Positions 33,488 through 41,197 of a stretch of 56,238 bases of DNA are shown one piece after another. The DNA is from Candidatus Magnetominusculus dajiuhuensis (lineage in GTDB: Bacteria > Nitrospirota > Thermodesulfovibrionia > Thermodesulfovibrionales > Magnetobacteriaceae), in assembly GCA_015233465.1 (NCBI GenBank), contig JADFXP010000019.1, positions 1-56,238 of the forward strand, written 5' to 3'. Positions within the stretch are counted from its first letter, which is position 1. Each line of letters opens with the position of its first letter. The notes beneath the pieces are model-generated. The model saw only the letters and a program-made list of their open reading frames with translations. It was not told the DNA's origin and made no database searches. Both the position numbers and the translations under genes were made by a program.

Positions 33488-35035
33488 ATGTATCAAATAA
33501 CGCAAAAATTCATTTATATAATCATCATATTAACCATATTCCTTACCCCGTCCTGCACCAAAGATAGTGATAGGATTGAAGGTTATGTCTATATGCGTCT
33601 AAATACAAACCCAAACAGCCTTGATCCTGCCCTTATTACAAATGTTGCAAGCGCTAGTATTACGGCTAAGATTTTTAATGGATTGGTTCGTTTAAATGAT
33701 AATCTGCAGATCTGTCCAGATATTGCATCAAGTTGGGAAATCTCAGAGGATGGACTCCATTACATATTTTATCTCAACAAAGGGGTTAAGTTCTCAACAG
33801 GCAGAGAGGTTACAGCACAAGACTTTAAATATTCATTTGAACGAGTTCTTGCAAAAGAAACAAGATCCCCTAATACTTGGGTATTTGAAAAGGTTAAAGA
33901 GATAAATGTTATTAATGATTACTGTCTTGAAATCACCCTTAAAAAACCATTCTCGCCATTTTTAAGCATGTTGACCATGACCACAGCATATGTTGTTCCA
34001 AAGGAGGAGATTGTTAGGCTTGGCAGGGATTTTTCTTTAAACCCAATCGGCACAGGGCCTTTTGTTTTAAAGGAATGGCTGCCATTTTCCAGATTAGTCT
34101 TAGAGGCTAATCCCCATTATTTTATGTCCCCTCCAAAGGCTAAAGGGATTTATTATAAGGTCATCCCAGAAGACCTGACTGCTATAACTGAATTTGAACT
34201 TGGCAAGATTGACATTATCACTCTAAGCGGCCAATCATATGCCATGTTTAATAAAAATCCAGAGAGAAAACCATTTATTCATAAATTAAAGGGAATAGAT
34301 ACCTATTATCTTGGGCTTAATTGCTCGCGCTTCCCCTTTGATAATCCAGAGATCAGAGGCGCTGTCGCTATGGCAATTGATAGAAAAAAGATATTAGAAA
34401 CTTTTTATAATGGAAGAGGCAGGATTGCAACTGGGCCAGTACCTGAACAATTAAGCAAATGGCATGCCCCAATAGAGATAAAATTCGACCCAATAACTGC
34501 GAAAAAAATAATCTCTTCAATATCTCCTAATGGTATAAATGTTACAATGTATCTCTCCTCAGATCAAGAGATAGTTGATATTGCTGAGATAATTCAATCA
34601 TATTTAAAGACCGCAGGCATTAATGTCACTCTAAGACAGCTTGAATGGACTGCCTTTGAGGATGCCGTAAATAAAGGCGAAGCAGAAATGTTTTGGCTAA
34701 GCTGGTGGGCGGATTACCCAGATGCTGAAAATTTTCTCTTTCCGTTATTTCATTCCTCAAACTTTGGTTCTGGTGGAAACAGGACAAGATATTCTAATAT
34801 TATAGTTGATAAATTGATAGAAAATGGTCAGGATTCTATAGATGAATCTACAAAAGATATATATTATCAGCAGGCTGAAACCATTATTGCTAAAGAGAGT
34901 CCATGGGTGTTTTTCTGGCACAAAAATGATTATATTATAGAGCAGCCTTGGATAAAAGACATGCAGGAAGCATCCATATATACTATTGATAAAGGAGCAA
35001 AAGTCTATTCTGTTTTAAAGGAGCAAAGACATTAA
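33488..35035 (+). CDS. ABC transporter substrate-binding protein, family 5 (OppA/DppA/NikA type)
   Basis: 515 residues. The signal FIYIIIILTIFLTPSC ends in a lipobox-like Cys (residue 23 or so), so it is probably a lipoprotein. YMRLNTNPNSLDPALITNVA, ASSWEISEDGLHYIFYLNKG, VTAQDFKYSFERVL and NPIGTGPFVLKEW are the SBP_bac_5 signatures, and ADYPDAENFLFPLFHSSNFG lies in the last third. It binds peptides, nickel or similar in the periplasm for the permeases downstream. The ATPase genes DppD/F are not in this window. Confidence 0.92.
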   Translation: MYQITQKFIYIIIILTIFLTPSCTKDSDRIEGYVYMRLNTNPNSLDPALITNVASASITAKIFNGLVRLNDNLQICPDIASSWEISEDGLHYIFYLNKGVKFSTGREVTAQDFKYSFERVLAKETRSPNTWVFEKVKEINVINDYCLEITLKKPFSPFLSMLTMTTAYVVPKEEIVRLGRDFSLNPIGTGPFVLKEWLPFSRLVLEANPHYFMSPPKAKGIYYKVIPEDLTAITEFELGKIDIITLSGQSYAMFNKNPERKPFIHKLKGIDTYYLGLNCSRFPFDNPEIRGAVAMAIDRKKILETFYNGRGRIATGPVPEQLSKWHAPIEIKFDPITAKKIISSISPNGINVTMYLSSDQEIVDIAEIIQSYLKTAGINVTLRQLEWTAFEDAVNKGEAEMFWLSWWADYPDAENFLFPLFHSSNFGSGGNRTRYSNIIVDKLIENGQDSIDESTKDIYYQQAETIIAKESPWVFFWHKNDYIIEQPWIKDMQEASIYTIDKGAKVYSVLKEQRH

Positions 35036-35963
35036 AGGTTATATCATTAAAAGGATATTATTGATGATTCCATTGATTATTGGCATTACACTTGCCGCAT
35101 TTTTATTACTTAAATCACTGCCGGGCGAACCTGCCTTAAACCTTGTAGGAGTCAGGGCAAGCGCTGAACAAATTAAGCAGATTCGCTCTGAATTAGGCGA
35201 TGATAAATCTGTCTTGATTCAATATCTTGGGTATATTAAACTATTATCACACGGTGACCTTGGCAGGTCTTATTACACTGGAAGAGTTGTGTTAAAGGAT
35301 ATCTTGGCAAAATTTCCAAATACAGTTATGCTTACAATTACGGCCATGATGATTGCGGCTATACCTGGAATCCTTCTTGGTTTTTTTTCAATCTCTATTG
35401 CGCAAAAAAAAGAAAATCTTTTATCAAGACTAATAGATTGGATTACGCTTGGCAGTCTAAGTATTCCAGTATTTTGGAGCGGGATAATATTAATGATGAT
35501 CTTTGGATTAACGCTCAAAATACTCCCTCCTTCAGGGACTGGAGGGATTAGATATATTATACTTCCTGCAATAACCCTCGCCATTCCAGCTATGTCATCC
35601 CTTGCCCGCATCACACGCACAATTGTCAGCGATATCTTAAAGAAACCTTTTATCATCACGGCAAAGGCAAAAGGGCTTAAGGAATCAAGGATTGCTGTCA
35701 CACATGTTCTGAGAAATGCAATGATACCGATTGTTACAGTAATAGGGCTTGATTTTGGAAGTTATCTTAATGGTTCTGTTATAACTGAGACGATATTTGG
35801 ATGGGACGGTATTGGCAGATTTACTATGGAGGCGATTATTATGAGGGATTATCCTGTAATCATGGGATGTGTAATGTTAGGTGCAGTAGTAAATTCTACT
35901 GTTAATCTAATTACTGATATAGTCTATAACCTGCTTGATCCAAGGGTAAGACAAGATGTATAA
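35031..35963 (+). CDS. ABC permease DppB/OppB type, probable ATT start
   Basis: About 310 residues. The usual N-terminus of this family (M-x-x-Y-x-x-R-x-x-x-x-IP-x-x-x-GIT-x-x-x-F) is matched by a frame beginning ATT AAA GGT TAT: KGYIIKRILLMIPLIIGITL. The first ATG-type start (TTG 35061 or ATG 35064) would remove half of the first membrane helix. AAAGGAG lies 7 bases before the ATT, whose last base is the first base of the preceding TAA. The rest has six membrane segments, RITRTIVSDILKKPF and the EAA loop AKAKGLKESRIAVTHVLRNA. It forms the channel with DppC. Confidence 0.9.
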   Translation: MKGYIIKRILLMIPLIIGITLAAFLLLKSLPGEPALNLVGVRASAEQIKQIRSELGDDKSVLIQYLGYIKLLSHGDLGRSYYTGRVVLKDILAKFPNTVMLTITAMMIAAIPGILLGFFSISIAQKKENLLSRLIDWITLGSLSIPVFWSGIILMMIFGLTLKILPPSGTGGIRYIILPAITLAIPAMSSLARITRTIVSDILKKPFIITAKAKGLKESRIAVTHVLRNAMIPIVTVIGLDFGSYLNGSVITETIFGWDGIGRFTMEAIIMRDYPVIMGCVMLGAVVNSTVNLITDIVYNLLDPRVRQDV

Positions 35964-36750
35964 AAGCGGTCGTATTTCTCTATTTATAATTTGTACATTT
36001 TTTATACTATCTATATTTTCTCCGATTCTCCATCTGCAAGACCCATATGAGATCAAACTTGATTCTTTAAATATGTCACCAGACATTAATCATTTTTTTG
36101 GCACGGATAATAAGGGAAGGGATATATTTTCAAGGGTAATCTATGGGGCAAAGTTCTCTATCGGCATAACAATAGTAAGCGCAGTAATCTCGGCTATTAT
36201 TGGGCTTTCTGTAGGGATAATATCAGGGTATTTTGGCGGAAGGATTGACAATGTATTAATGAGTTTAGTTGATTTTGTGCTGTCATTTCCATCATTATTA
36301 CTGGCTATTGCAATATCTATAGTACTTCCATCAGGGGTTTATACAGTAATGATAGCGCTTGCTGCTGTGAATTGGACATCATTTGCGCGATTAATAAGGG
36401 GACATGTAATGACCATAAGAGGCATGGCATTTATTGATGCGGCAAGGGCAATTGGATGCGGGAATTTGAGAATCCTGATACGTCACATTGCCCCACAATG
36501 TGTTACACTAAGCCTTGTCATGATGGGTATAAAACTTGGAGGTTTAATTTTAACTGAGGCAGCCCTAAGTTTTCTTGGGCTTGGAGTACAGCCGCCAACT
36601 CCGACATGGGGATATATGGTAAGTGCAAACAGGGCATATATATTGACTTCCCCTTGGATGGTCATATTTCCCGGTGCTGCTATCTCAATAACTGCACTTT
36701 GCTTTAATATCATTGGCGAAAATTTGAGTAAAAAATACGAGATTAATTAG
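35956..36750 (+). CDS. ABC permease DppC/OppC type
   Basis: 264 residues. HFFGTDNKGRDIFSRVIYGA at the N-terminal loop is the DppC signature, and YIDAARAIGCGNLRILIRHI, with the usual MRG-x-x-FIDAARAIG, is the EAA loop that contacts the ATPase; EAALSFLGLGVQPPTPTWG is the conserved C-terminal block. Five to six membrane segments. It overlaps DppB by 8 bases. No ATPase gene follows, so the importer is either completed elsewhere or shares an ATPase. Confidence 0.93.
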   Translation: MYKSGRISLFIICTFFILSIFSPILHLQDPYEIKLDSLNMSPDINHFFGTDNKGRDIFSRVIYGAKFSIGITIVSAVISAIIGLSVGIISGYFGGRIDNVLMSLVDFVLSFPSLLLAIAISIVLPSGVYTVMIALAAVNWTSFARLIRGHVMTIRGMAFIDAARAIGCGNLRILIRHIAPQCVTLSLVMMGIKLGGLILTEAALSFLGLGVQPPTPTWGYMVSANRAYILTSPWMVIFPGAAISITALCFNIIGENLSKKYEIN

Positions 36751-36807
36751 GGAAAAGAAACTAAAAGATTTTTCATAATAAAACATCAGCGCTATTTAAC
36801 ATTAATC

Positions 36808-36848
36808 GTAGGGGCAATTCGTAGGGTAACCACAAGGGTTACCCCTAC
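36808..36848. repeat. Family A variant palindrome after DppC
   Basis: GTAGGGGCAATTC, GTAGGGTAACCACAAGGG and TTACCCCTAC: a nested copy in which a TAACCC-type arm sits in a GTAGGGG-type frame. It lies in the 200-base gap between the transporter and the histidine kinase. Confidence 0.75.
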
Positions 36849-36951
36849 AAATGCAGATAAGTTATTATATATTAATAGTTATATACTTGACTTATATTTA
36901 TTACTTATATAAACTTAAATAGGAGCAAAGCGCCCCTATACATAAAACAAT

Positions 36952-38655
36952 ATGAATGAATTAAATAAAACACAGATAATTTTCCAAAAAATACCTATCT
37001 TGATACAAAGGTTCAAAAACTCTATTATTCTAAGGGTTATGTCAGTTCTTTTTATCATTTTAATTATCGGAGGAATATTGTCTTGGTACAGCATATACTA
37101 TAAAAGCAAGGGTGACATGATTAACGCCGTAGTAAATGAAACCTTTGTATATTCAGAGATAATTAAAAATTCCTTAAACCATGCAGGCTCAAATAATCAA
37201 AGAGATGAATTACAAAAAACCCTTGAGACAATTGGCAAAGGTTATGGGATAAGCGGACTATGGATAATTAATCATAAGGGCATTATCAAATCTTCTTCAA
37301 AACCTGAGGAGACAGGCAATTCCTTTAGCGCAGATTCTTACGTATGCAAGCAATGCCATACTAAAAATATTGCAGACCTTACCAACATTAACAAAAGGAA
37401 ATGGATACTTACAGAAGACCTCAATAAGAGTTTTAATCTTAAAGCCGTAGAACCAATTATTAATGATAAATCCTGCTCAACGACTGCCTGTCATCCAAAT
37501 GCAGTTGGACACAAATATATTGGTTTCTTAGTAGTTGAGCATTCATCAATGTCCTTGCTTGAGCGGATTATAAAGATATATTTTGCTGCACTAACCTTTA
37601 ATGCAATCTTTTTTATAATAACTGCAATAGCAATATTTGTAATTCTATGGAAGATAGTGCTGCATCCATTATCAAAATTATCAAACGGTATGGAGATGAT
37701 AGCAAAGGGAAACTTAGACTACACTATTGATATTAATACTAATGATGAGATCGGGAAACTGGCGCAAAGTTTTAACACTATGCGCTGTGAATTAAAGACT
37801 TCAAGGGAACGGCTTGAAGGCTCAGCAAAATCCCTTGAAGATGACATGGAGAATATAACAACTTTCTTTGCACCATTTACATTTGCCCTTGTCAAGACTT
37901 TGGAGGATGAACTTGCAAAAAAAGCAGAGGAATTCAAAAGGGCGCAAGTACAGCATATGCACACTGAAAAACTCGCATCTTTGGGCAGAATGGCAGCGAG
38001 TGTTGCTCACGAGCTAAACAGCCCATTAACAGGTATAGTGGTATTTTCTAATCTATTATTAAAACGAGTCCCGTCTGACAACAAGCAAGATATTGATGAT
38101 GTAAAAATCATAATAGATCAGGCTGAAAAATGCGCAAGGATAGTCTCTTCTTTATTAAAATTTTCAAGATCAATCCCTTCAGAAAAGAAAGAGGTAGATA
38201 TAAATGAAGCGATAAATAAGATAATCTATATAATTAAAAATCAATCCAAATTTCAAAATGTTAAGATTGAGACCAATCTTTCTCCAGATTTAATCCCACA
38301 AGAAGGCGATACATTACAGATTGAACAGGTATTTATAAATCTCTTAATAAATGCTGCAGATGCAATGGACAATAAAGGAACAATAACCTTCAAGACATCC
38401 ATTGTAACAGATGTAGACGGAAAGATTTATGCTGAAATAGTGATTTCTGACACAGGCCCTGGCATTGCTCCAGAACATATTGGAAGGCTTTTTGAGCCAT
38501 TTTTTACAACTAAACCAGAAGGAAAAGGAACTGGACTTGGGCTTTCGGTCAGTATGGGAATAGTTCAAAAACATGGCGGAAAGATTACTGTCAAAAGCGA
38601 TCCTGGAAACGGCGCAAGTTTTTTTGTCAGGCTGCCAATTAATAGAATTATTTAA
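36952..38655 (+). CDS. Membrane histidine kinase with possible c-heme sensor domain
   Basis: 567 residues. TM1 at about 27-48, an extracytoplasmic sensor at 50-205, TM2 at 207-233, HAMP at 234-285, HisKA with LASLGRMAASVAHELNSPLT (His353), and a HATPase with NLLINAADAM, DTGPGIAPEHIGRLFEPFFT and GTGLGLSVSMGIVQKHGG. The sensor contains CKQCH (132-136), a standard c-type heme motif, and CSTTACH (175-181), spaced CX4CH, suggesting one or two covalent hemes for redox or gas sensing. No receiver follows; the next genes are DRTGG and anti-sigma-like proteins. Confidence 0.9.
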   Translation: MNELNKTQIIFQKIPILIQRFKNSIILRVMSVLFIILIIGGILSWYSIYYKSKGDMINAVVNETFVYSEIIKNSLNHAGSNNQRDELQKTLETIGKGYGISGLWIINHKGIIKSSSKPEETGNSFSADSYVCKQCHTKNIADLTNINKRKWILTEDLNKSFNLKAVEPIINDKSCSTTACHPNAVGHKYIGFLVVEHSSMSLLERIIKIYFAALTFNAIFFIITAIAIFVILWKIVLHPLSKLSNGMEMIAKGNLDYTIDINTNDEIGKLAQSFNTMRCELKTSRERLEGSAKSLEDDMENITTFFAPFTFALVKTLEDELAKKAEEFKRAQVQHMHTEKLASLGRMAASVAHELNSPLTGIVVFSNLLLKRVPSDNKQDIDDVKIIIDQAEKCARIVSSLLKFSRSIPSEKKEVDINEAINKIIYIIKNQSKFQNVKIETNLSPDLIPQEGDTLQIEQVFINLLINAADAMDNKGTITFKTSIVTDVDGKIYAEIVISDTGPGIAPEHIGRLFEPFFTTKPEGKGTGLGLSVSMGIVQKHGGKITVKSDPGNGASFFVRLPINRII

Positions 38656-38691
38656 AATTTATGACTTTAGATTTAAAAGCAATTTAAAAAA

Positions 38692-39063
38692 ATGTTACTA
38701 AAAGAAATCATAAGCGCACTTGAGGCTAAGACAATAGTTGATTTCACAACTGAGCCTAATAAAGACTATCACTGGGTCTGTGCAACAGATCTAATGAGTG
38801 ATGTATTATTTTATTCAACATGTCAATCATTATTGCTCACTGGGCTTGCGAAAACTCAAACCATTCGTACTGCAACAGTTGCGGACTTAAGTATAATAAT
38901 ATTTACCAGAAATAATATCCCAGATGATGAGACAATAGAACTCGCGCGCACGAAGGGAATATCTCTATTTGTAACTCCTTTTTCTACATTTACTGCATCA
39001 GGCAAGCTCTTTACACAAGGTCTGCAATGTTGTTCAGATGTTAATTTCACTGAAGAGGACTGA
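38692..39063 (+). CDS. DRTGG-domain protein 1
   Basis: 123 residues. KEIISALEAKTIVDFTTEPN at the start, ATDLMSDVLFYSTCQSLLLT with the DxMSD motif, TIRTATVADLSIIIFTRNNI and ISLFVTPFSTFTASGKLFTQ are the blocks of the DRTGG-like proteins that occur with [FeFe]-hydrogenase operons. It likely binds a nucleotide or small ligand; no enzyme activity is known. The ATG has no obvious ribosome site. The gene lies 6 bases before the anti-sigma-like gene, so the two are co-expressed. Confidence 0.85.
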   Translation: MLLKEIISALEAKTIVDFTTEPNKDYHWVCATDLMSDVLFYSTCQSLLLTGLAKTQTIRTATVADLSIIIFTRNNIPDDETIELARTKGISLFVTPFSTFTASGKLFTQGLQCCSDVNFTEED

Positions 39064-39068
39064 GACCA

Positions 39069-39494
39069 TTGGACACACTTATAGAAGGAAGTTTTCATAT
39101 AGTTGGCGGAGATTTTTCAAACGCTGGCAAGGCATCCACTGAGCTTAAAACAATTTTAACTAACTGCGGACTTGATATAGCAAAGATAAGACGGGCTGTA
39201 ATTGCTACATTTGAAGGGGAGATGAATATCATTATTTATGCGGTTGCTGGAACAATCACCTATGAAATACAAAATGGGAAACTATTGATAACCCTTCAAG
39301 ATATAGGCCCTGGCATTAAAAACATAGAGCTTGCAATGACTGAAGGATACTCAACTGCGCCAGACTGGGTAAGAGAAATGGGCTGGGGCGCAGGAATGGG
39401 ACTTCCAAATATGAAAAAAAACGCAGACATCTTTAAAATAAATTCTATTGTCGGCGAGGGTACTACGGTTGAAATTATTATAAATCTCTACTAG
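39069..39494 (+). CDS. Anti-sigma-factor-like ATP-binding protein (HATPase, RsbW-type)
   Basis: 141 residues from a TTG start. VIATFEGEMNIIIYAVAGTI holds the N box (E-x-x-x-N), LLITLQDIGPGIKNIELAMT the G1 box and GWGAGMGLPNMKKNADIFKI the G2 region, i.e. a single GHKL domain without HisKA. Such RsbW-like kinases bind partner proteins under ATP control. In hydrogenase-type clusters they accompany DRTGG and PHP proteins, as here. The stop TAG is directly followed by a family-B element. Confidence 0.88.
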   Translation: MDTLIEGSFHIVGGDFSNAGKASTELKTILTNCGLDIAKIRRAVIATFEGEMNIIIYAVAGTITYEIQNGKLLITLQDIGPGIKNIELAMTEGYSTAPDWVREMGWGAGMGLPNMKKNADIFKINSIVGEGTTVEIIINLY

Positions 39495-39510
39495 GTCGTG
39501 GGACGACACC
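39495..39510. repeat. Family B element after the HATPase gene
   Basis: GTCGTGGGACGACACC, exact arms, immediately after the TAG stop and 21 bases before the next ATG. Confidence 0.85.
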
Positions 39511-39530
39511 AATATTAAAAAACGGTAATA

Positions 39531-39782
39531 ATGGCGACAAAAGATAGTCTGGATAAAATTAAAGAAGCCGTTCAAAATACGGAACAGATAGAAAAAGCTC
39601 TTGATGGGTTTCTCTGTCCTATGCAGATGTTTCTTGAACTCAACAGAGAAAAATGGAATACAGATGCCGTAAAGATGTTAGCTCATGACCTCAATGCAAA
39701 ACGCATCTTCATTACAAAGGTTTCGCTAAATTATCTTGAAGGAATTGATGATGTTCTAAAAGAGATCATGCAGGTGAAATGA
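39531..39782 (+). CDS. Unknown 83-residue protein of the DRTGG cluster
   Basis: No family recognised. Helical, with KDSLDKIKEAVQNTEQIEKA, a central FLCPMQMFLELNREKWNTDA and DLNAKRIFITKVSLNYLEGI. One Cys-Pro motif. No signal peptide. The stop overlaps the start of the next tiny gene (AAATGATG), which indicates translational coupling. Its place between the anti-sigma-like and second DRTGG genes suggests a cluster-specific partner. Confidence 0.68.
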   Translation: MATKDSLDKIKEAVQNTEQIEKALDGFLCPMQMFLELNREKWNTDAVKMLAHDLNAKRIFITKVSLNYLEGIDDVLKEIMQVK

Positions 39783-39919
39783 TGAAAAGAGACTCCCAGC
39801 AGAAGTTGACTTTTTGGGAAAACTTATTAAGTATCCCATTATTTTTACTTGGCGTAGTCTATGCTATTATAGTAAACGTCATTAAATTTTTGCGAGGTCA
39901 CAACGATAAAAAATTTTAG
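39779..39919 (+). CDS. 46-residue single-pass membrane protein
   Basis: MMKRDSQQKLTFWENLLSIP then LFLLGVVYAIIVNVIKFLRG: a short basic N-terminus and one membrane helix of about 21 residues, with a basic C-terminal tail. The start overlaps the previous gene's stop (ATGA) and there is no space for another frame before the next gene, so it is a credible gene that length cutoffs would miss. It could anchor the soluble DRTGG/HATPase proteins at the membrane. Confidence 0.68.
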   Translation: MMKRDSQQKLTFWENLLSIPLFLLGVVYAIIVNVIKFLRGHNDKKF

Positions 39920-39940
39920 ATTTATATAGGGGTCATCGAG

Positions 39941-40276
39941 ATGAAGATAGAAGATATTATAAAACCGCTTTCGTTAGAAGTAAAGTCGTGTAACCAAAAC
40001 ATTGAAAACTCATTCAGCGGCGCATACGTCAGTGACCTATTGAGCGACGTAATGGCTAAAGGGAATGACGGAGAGCTTTGGATAACCCTTCAAACACATT
40101 TAAATATTGTTGCAGTGGCTTCAGTAAAGGGTTTAAGCGGTATAATAATAGTTAATTCCAGATGCCCGGACGAAGAGACTCTAAAACGCGCTGAGAAAGA
40201 AGGAATATTAATAGCAATAACGCCGCTTTCGTGTTTTGAAGCTGCAGGACGACTCTACAAGATCATAAATGGCTAA
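39941..40276 (+). CDS. DRTGG-domain protein 2
   Basis: 111 residues. LEVKSCNQNIENSFSGAYVS then DLLSDVMAKG (the DxLSDVM motif) and VSNSRCPDEETLKRAEKEGI-type blocks with ILIAITPLSCFEAAGRLYKI; a shorter relative of the protein at 38692. Same ligand-binding fold, paralogous member of the pair typical for these clusters. GGGG(T) at 39930s precedes the ATG. It overlaps the PHP gene by 8 bases, so the two are coupled. Confidence 0.85.
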   Translation: MKIEDIIKPLSLEVKSCNQNIENSFSGAYVSDLLSDVMAKGNDGELWITLQTHLNIVAVASVKGLSGIIIVNSRCPDEETLKRAEKEGILIAITPLSCFEAAGRLYKIING

Positions 40277-41027
40277 AAAGAGATTTCTTGCAGATCTGCA
40301 TATCCATTCATGCCTCTCGCCATGTTCAGAGCTTGACATGACCCCGCGGGCAATCGTTAATAAGGCAATAGAGCAGGGAATTGATATAATCGCCATCACA
40401 GATCATAATTCCATGAGAAATGTCCCAGCAGCAATTGCTGCTGCATCAGGAACCAGACTTACAGTTTTAACTGGAATGGAAATAACTACATGTGAAGAGA
40501 TTCATATCCTTGCACTCTTTGATTCAAATAATTTTAACAACGACTTTAATGAGATTATTTATTCCAATTTACCAGATATAAAAAACAATGTTGAACACTT
40601 TGGATACCAGATAGTAGTAAATTGTGATGATGAGGTGATAGAATTTGTTCCAAGGCTTTTAATAAGTTCAATAATGATAGAACTTGAACCTGTATTAGGA
40701 TTAATCCACAAATTTAACGGTATCGCTATCCCTGCCCACATAGATAAGGAACAATTCAGCATAATCTCTCAGATAGGGTTTATCCCAGAGGGTTTAAAGG
40801 TTGAGGCACTTGAGGTTTCAAGAAATACTAGCGAAGAAGAGAAAATTATCCTATCTAAAAAATATCAAAGACCAATAGTATCATTTTCTGACGCTCATTT
40901 TCTATCGGACTTTGGTAGTAATTTATCGGAACTTTATTTGGAAGCCCCTACGTTTGATGAAATAAAAAAAAAATTGACTCATAAATTACGCGCGGGAGCA
41001 GGTGTCCCAGAGGGCACCTGCTCCTAA
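40269..41027 (+). CDS. PHP-domain protein of the DRTGG cluster
   Basis: 252 residues. ADLHIHSCLSPCSELDMTPR (HxH), IAITDHNSMRNVPAAIAAAS, TVLTGMEITTCEEIHILALF, AIPAHIDKEQFS and VSFSDAHFLSDFG give the full set of PHP metal ligands, so it is probably an active phosphoesterase, perhaps on a nucleotide. In anaerobes this PHP type sits beside hydrogenase-linked DRTGG genes. The last 13 residues, LRAGAGVPEGTCS, are encoded by a GAGCAGGTG/CACCTGCTC palindrome (40995-41024) and probably replace the original C-terminus. Confidence 0.85.
   Translation: MAKKRFLADLHIHSCLSPCSELDMTPRAIVNKAIEQGIDIIAITDHNSMRNVPAAIAAASGTRLTVLTGMEITTCEEIHILALFDSNNFNNDFNEIIYSNLPDIKNNVEHFGYQIVVNCDDEVIEFVPRLLISSIMIELEPVLGLIHKFNGIAIPAHIDKEQFSIISQIGFIPEGLKVEALEVSRNTSEEEKIILSKKYQRPIVSFSDAHFLSDFGSNLSELYLEAPTFDEIKKKLTHKLRAGAGVPEGTCS
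40995..41024. repeat. Palindrome forming the PHP gene's 3' end
   Basis: GGAGCAGGTG, a 10-base loop TCCCAGAGGG, and CACCTGCTCC: a 10-bp perfect stem read in frame to within one codon of the stop. A partner fragment with CAGGTCACAGACCTGCTCCC lies at 41071-41094. Confidence 0.8.
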
Positions 41028-41096
41028 ATATTTGAACAAATTGTGCTATAAAAACATGAAACATCAGAATCAGGTCACAGACCTGCTCCCGCTCTA

Positions 41097-41135
41097 AGTC
41101 GTGGGACGACACCCAATAGTCGTGGGACTACACCA
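41097..41135. repeat. Two tandem family B elements
   Basis: AGTCGTGGGACGACACCCA (41097-41115) and AGTCGTGGGACTACACCA (41118-41135) in the same orientation, two bases apart, in the gap between convergent PHP and kinase genes. The tandem pair suggests the elements can be amplified locally. Confidence 0.85.
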
Positions 41136-41165
41136 AGTGACTGAATTTTATTTAGATTATATCTA

Positions 41166-41195
41166 TTTTTCTCTGCGTCTCTTTGGTGAAATATC
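41166..41195. repeat. Short dispersed repeat, family D
   Basis: TTTTCTCTGCGTCTCTTTGG then TGAAATATC, second copy of the sequence at 12594. It abuts the kinase stop (41198). Confidence 0.55.
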
Positions 41196-41197
41196 TT

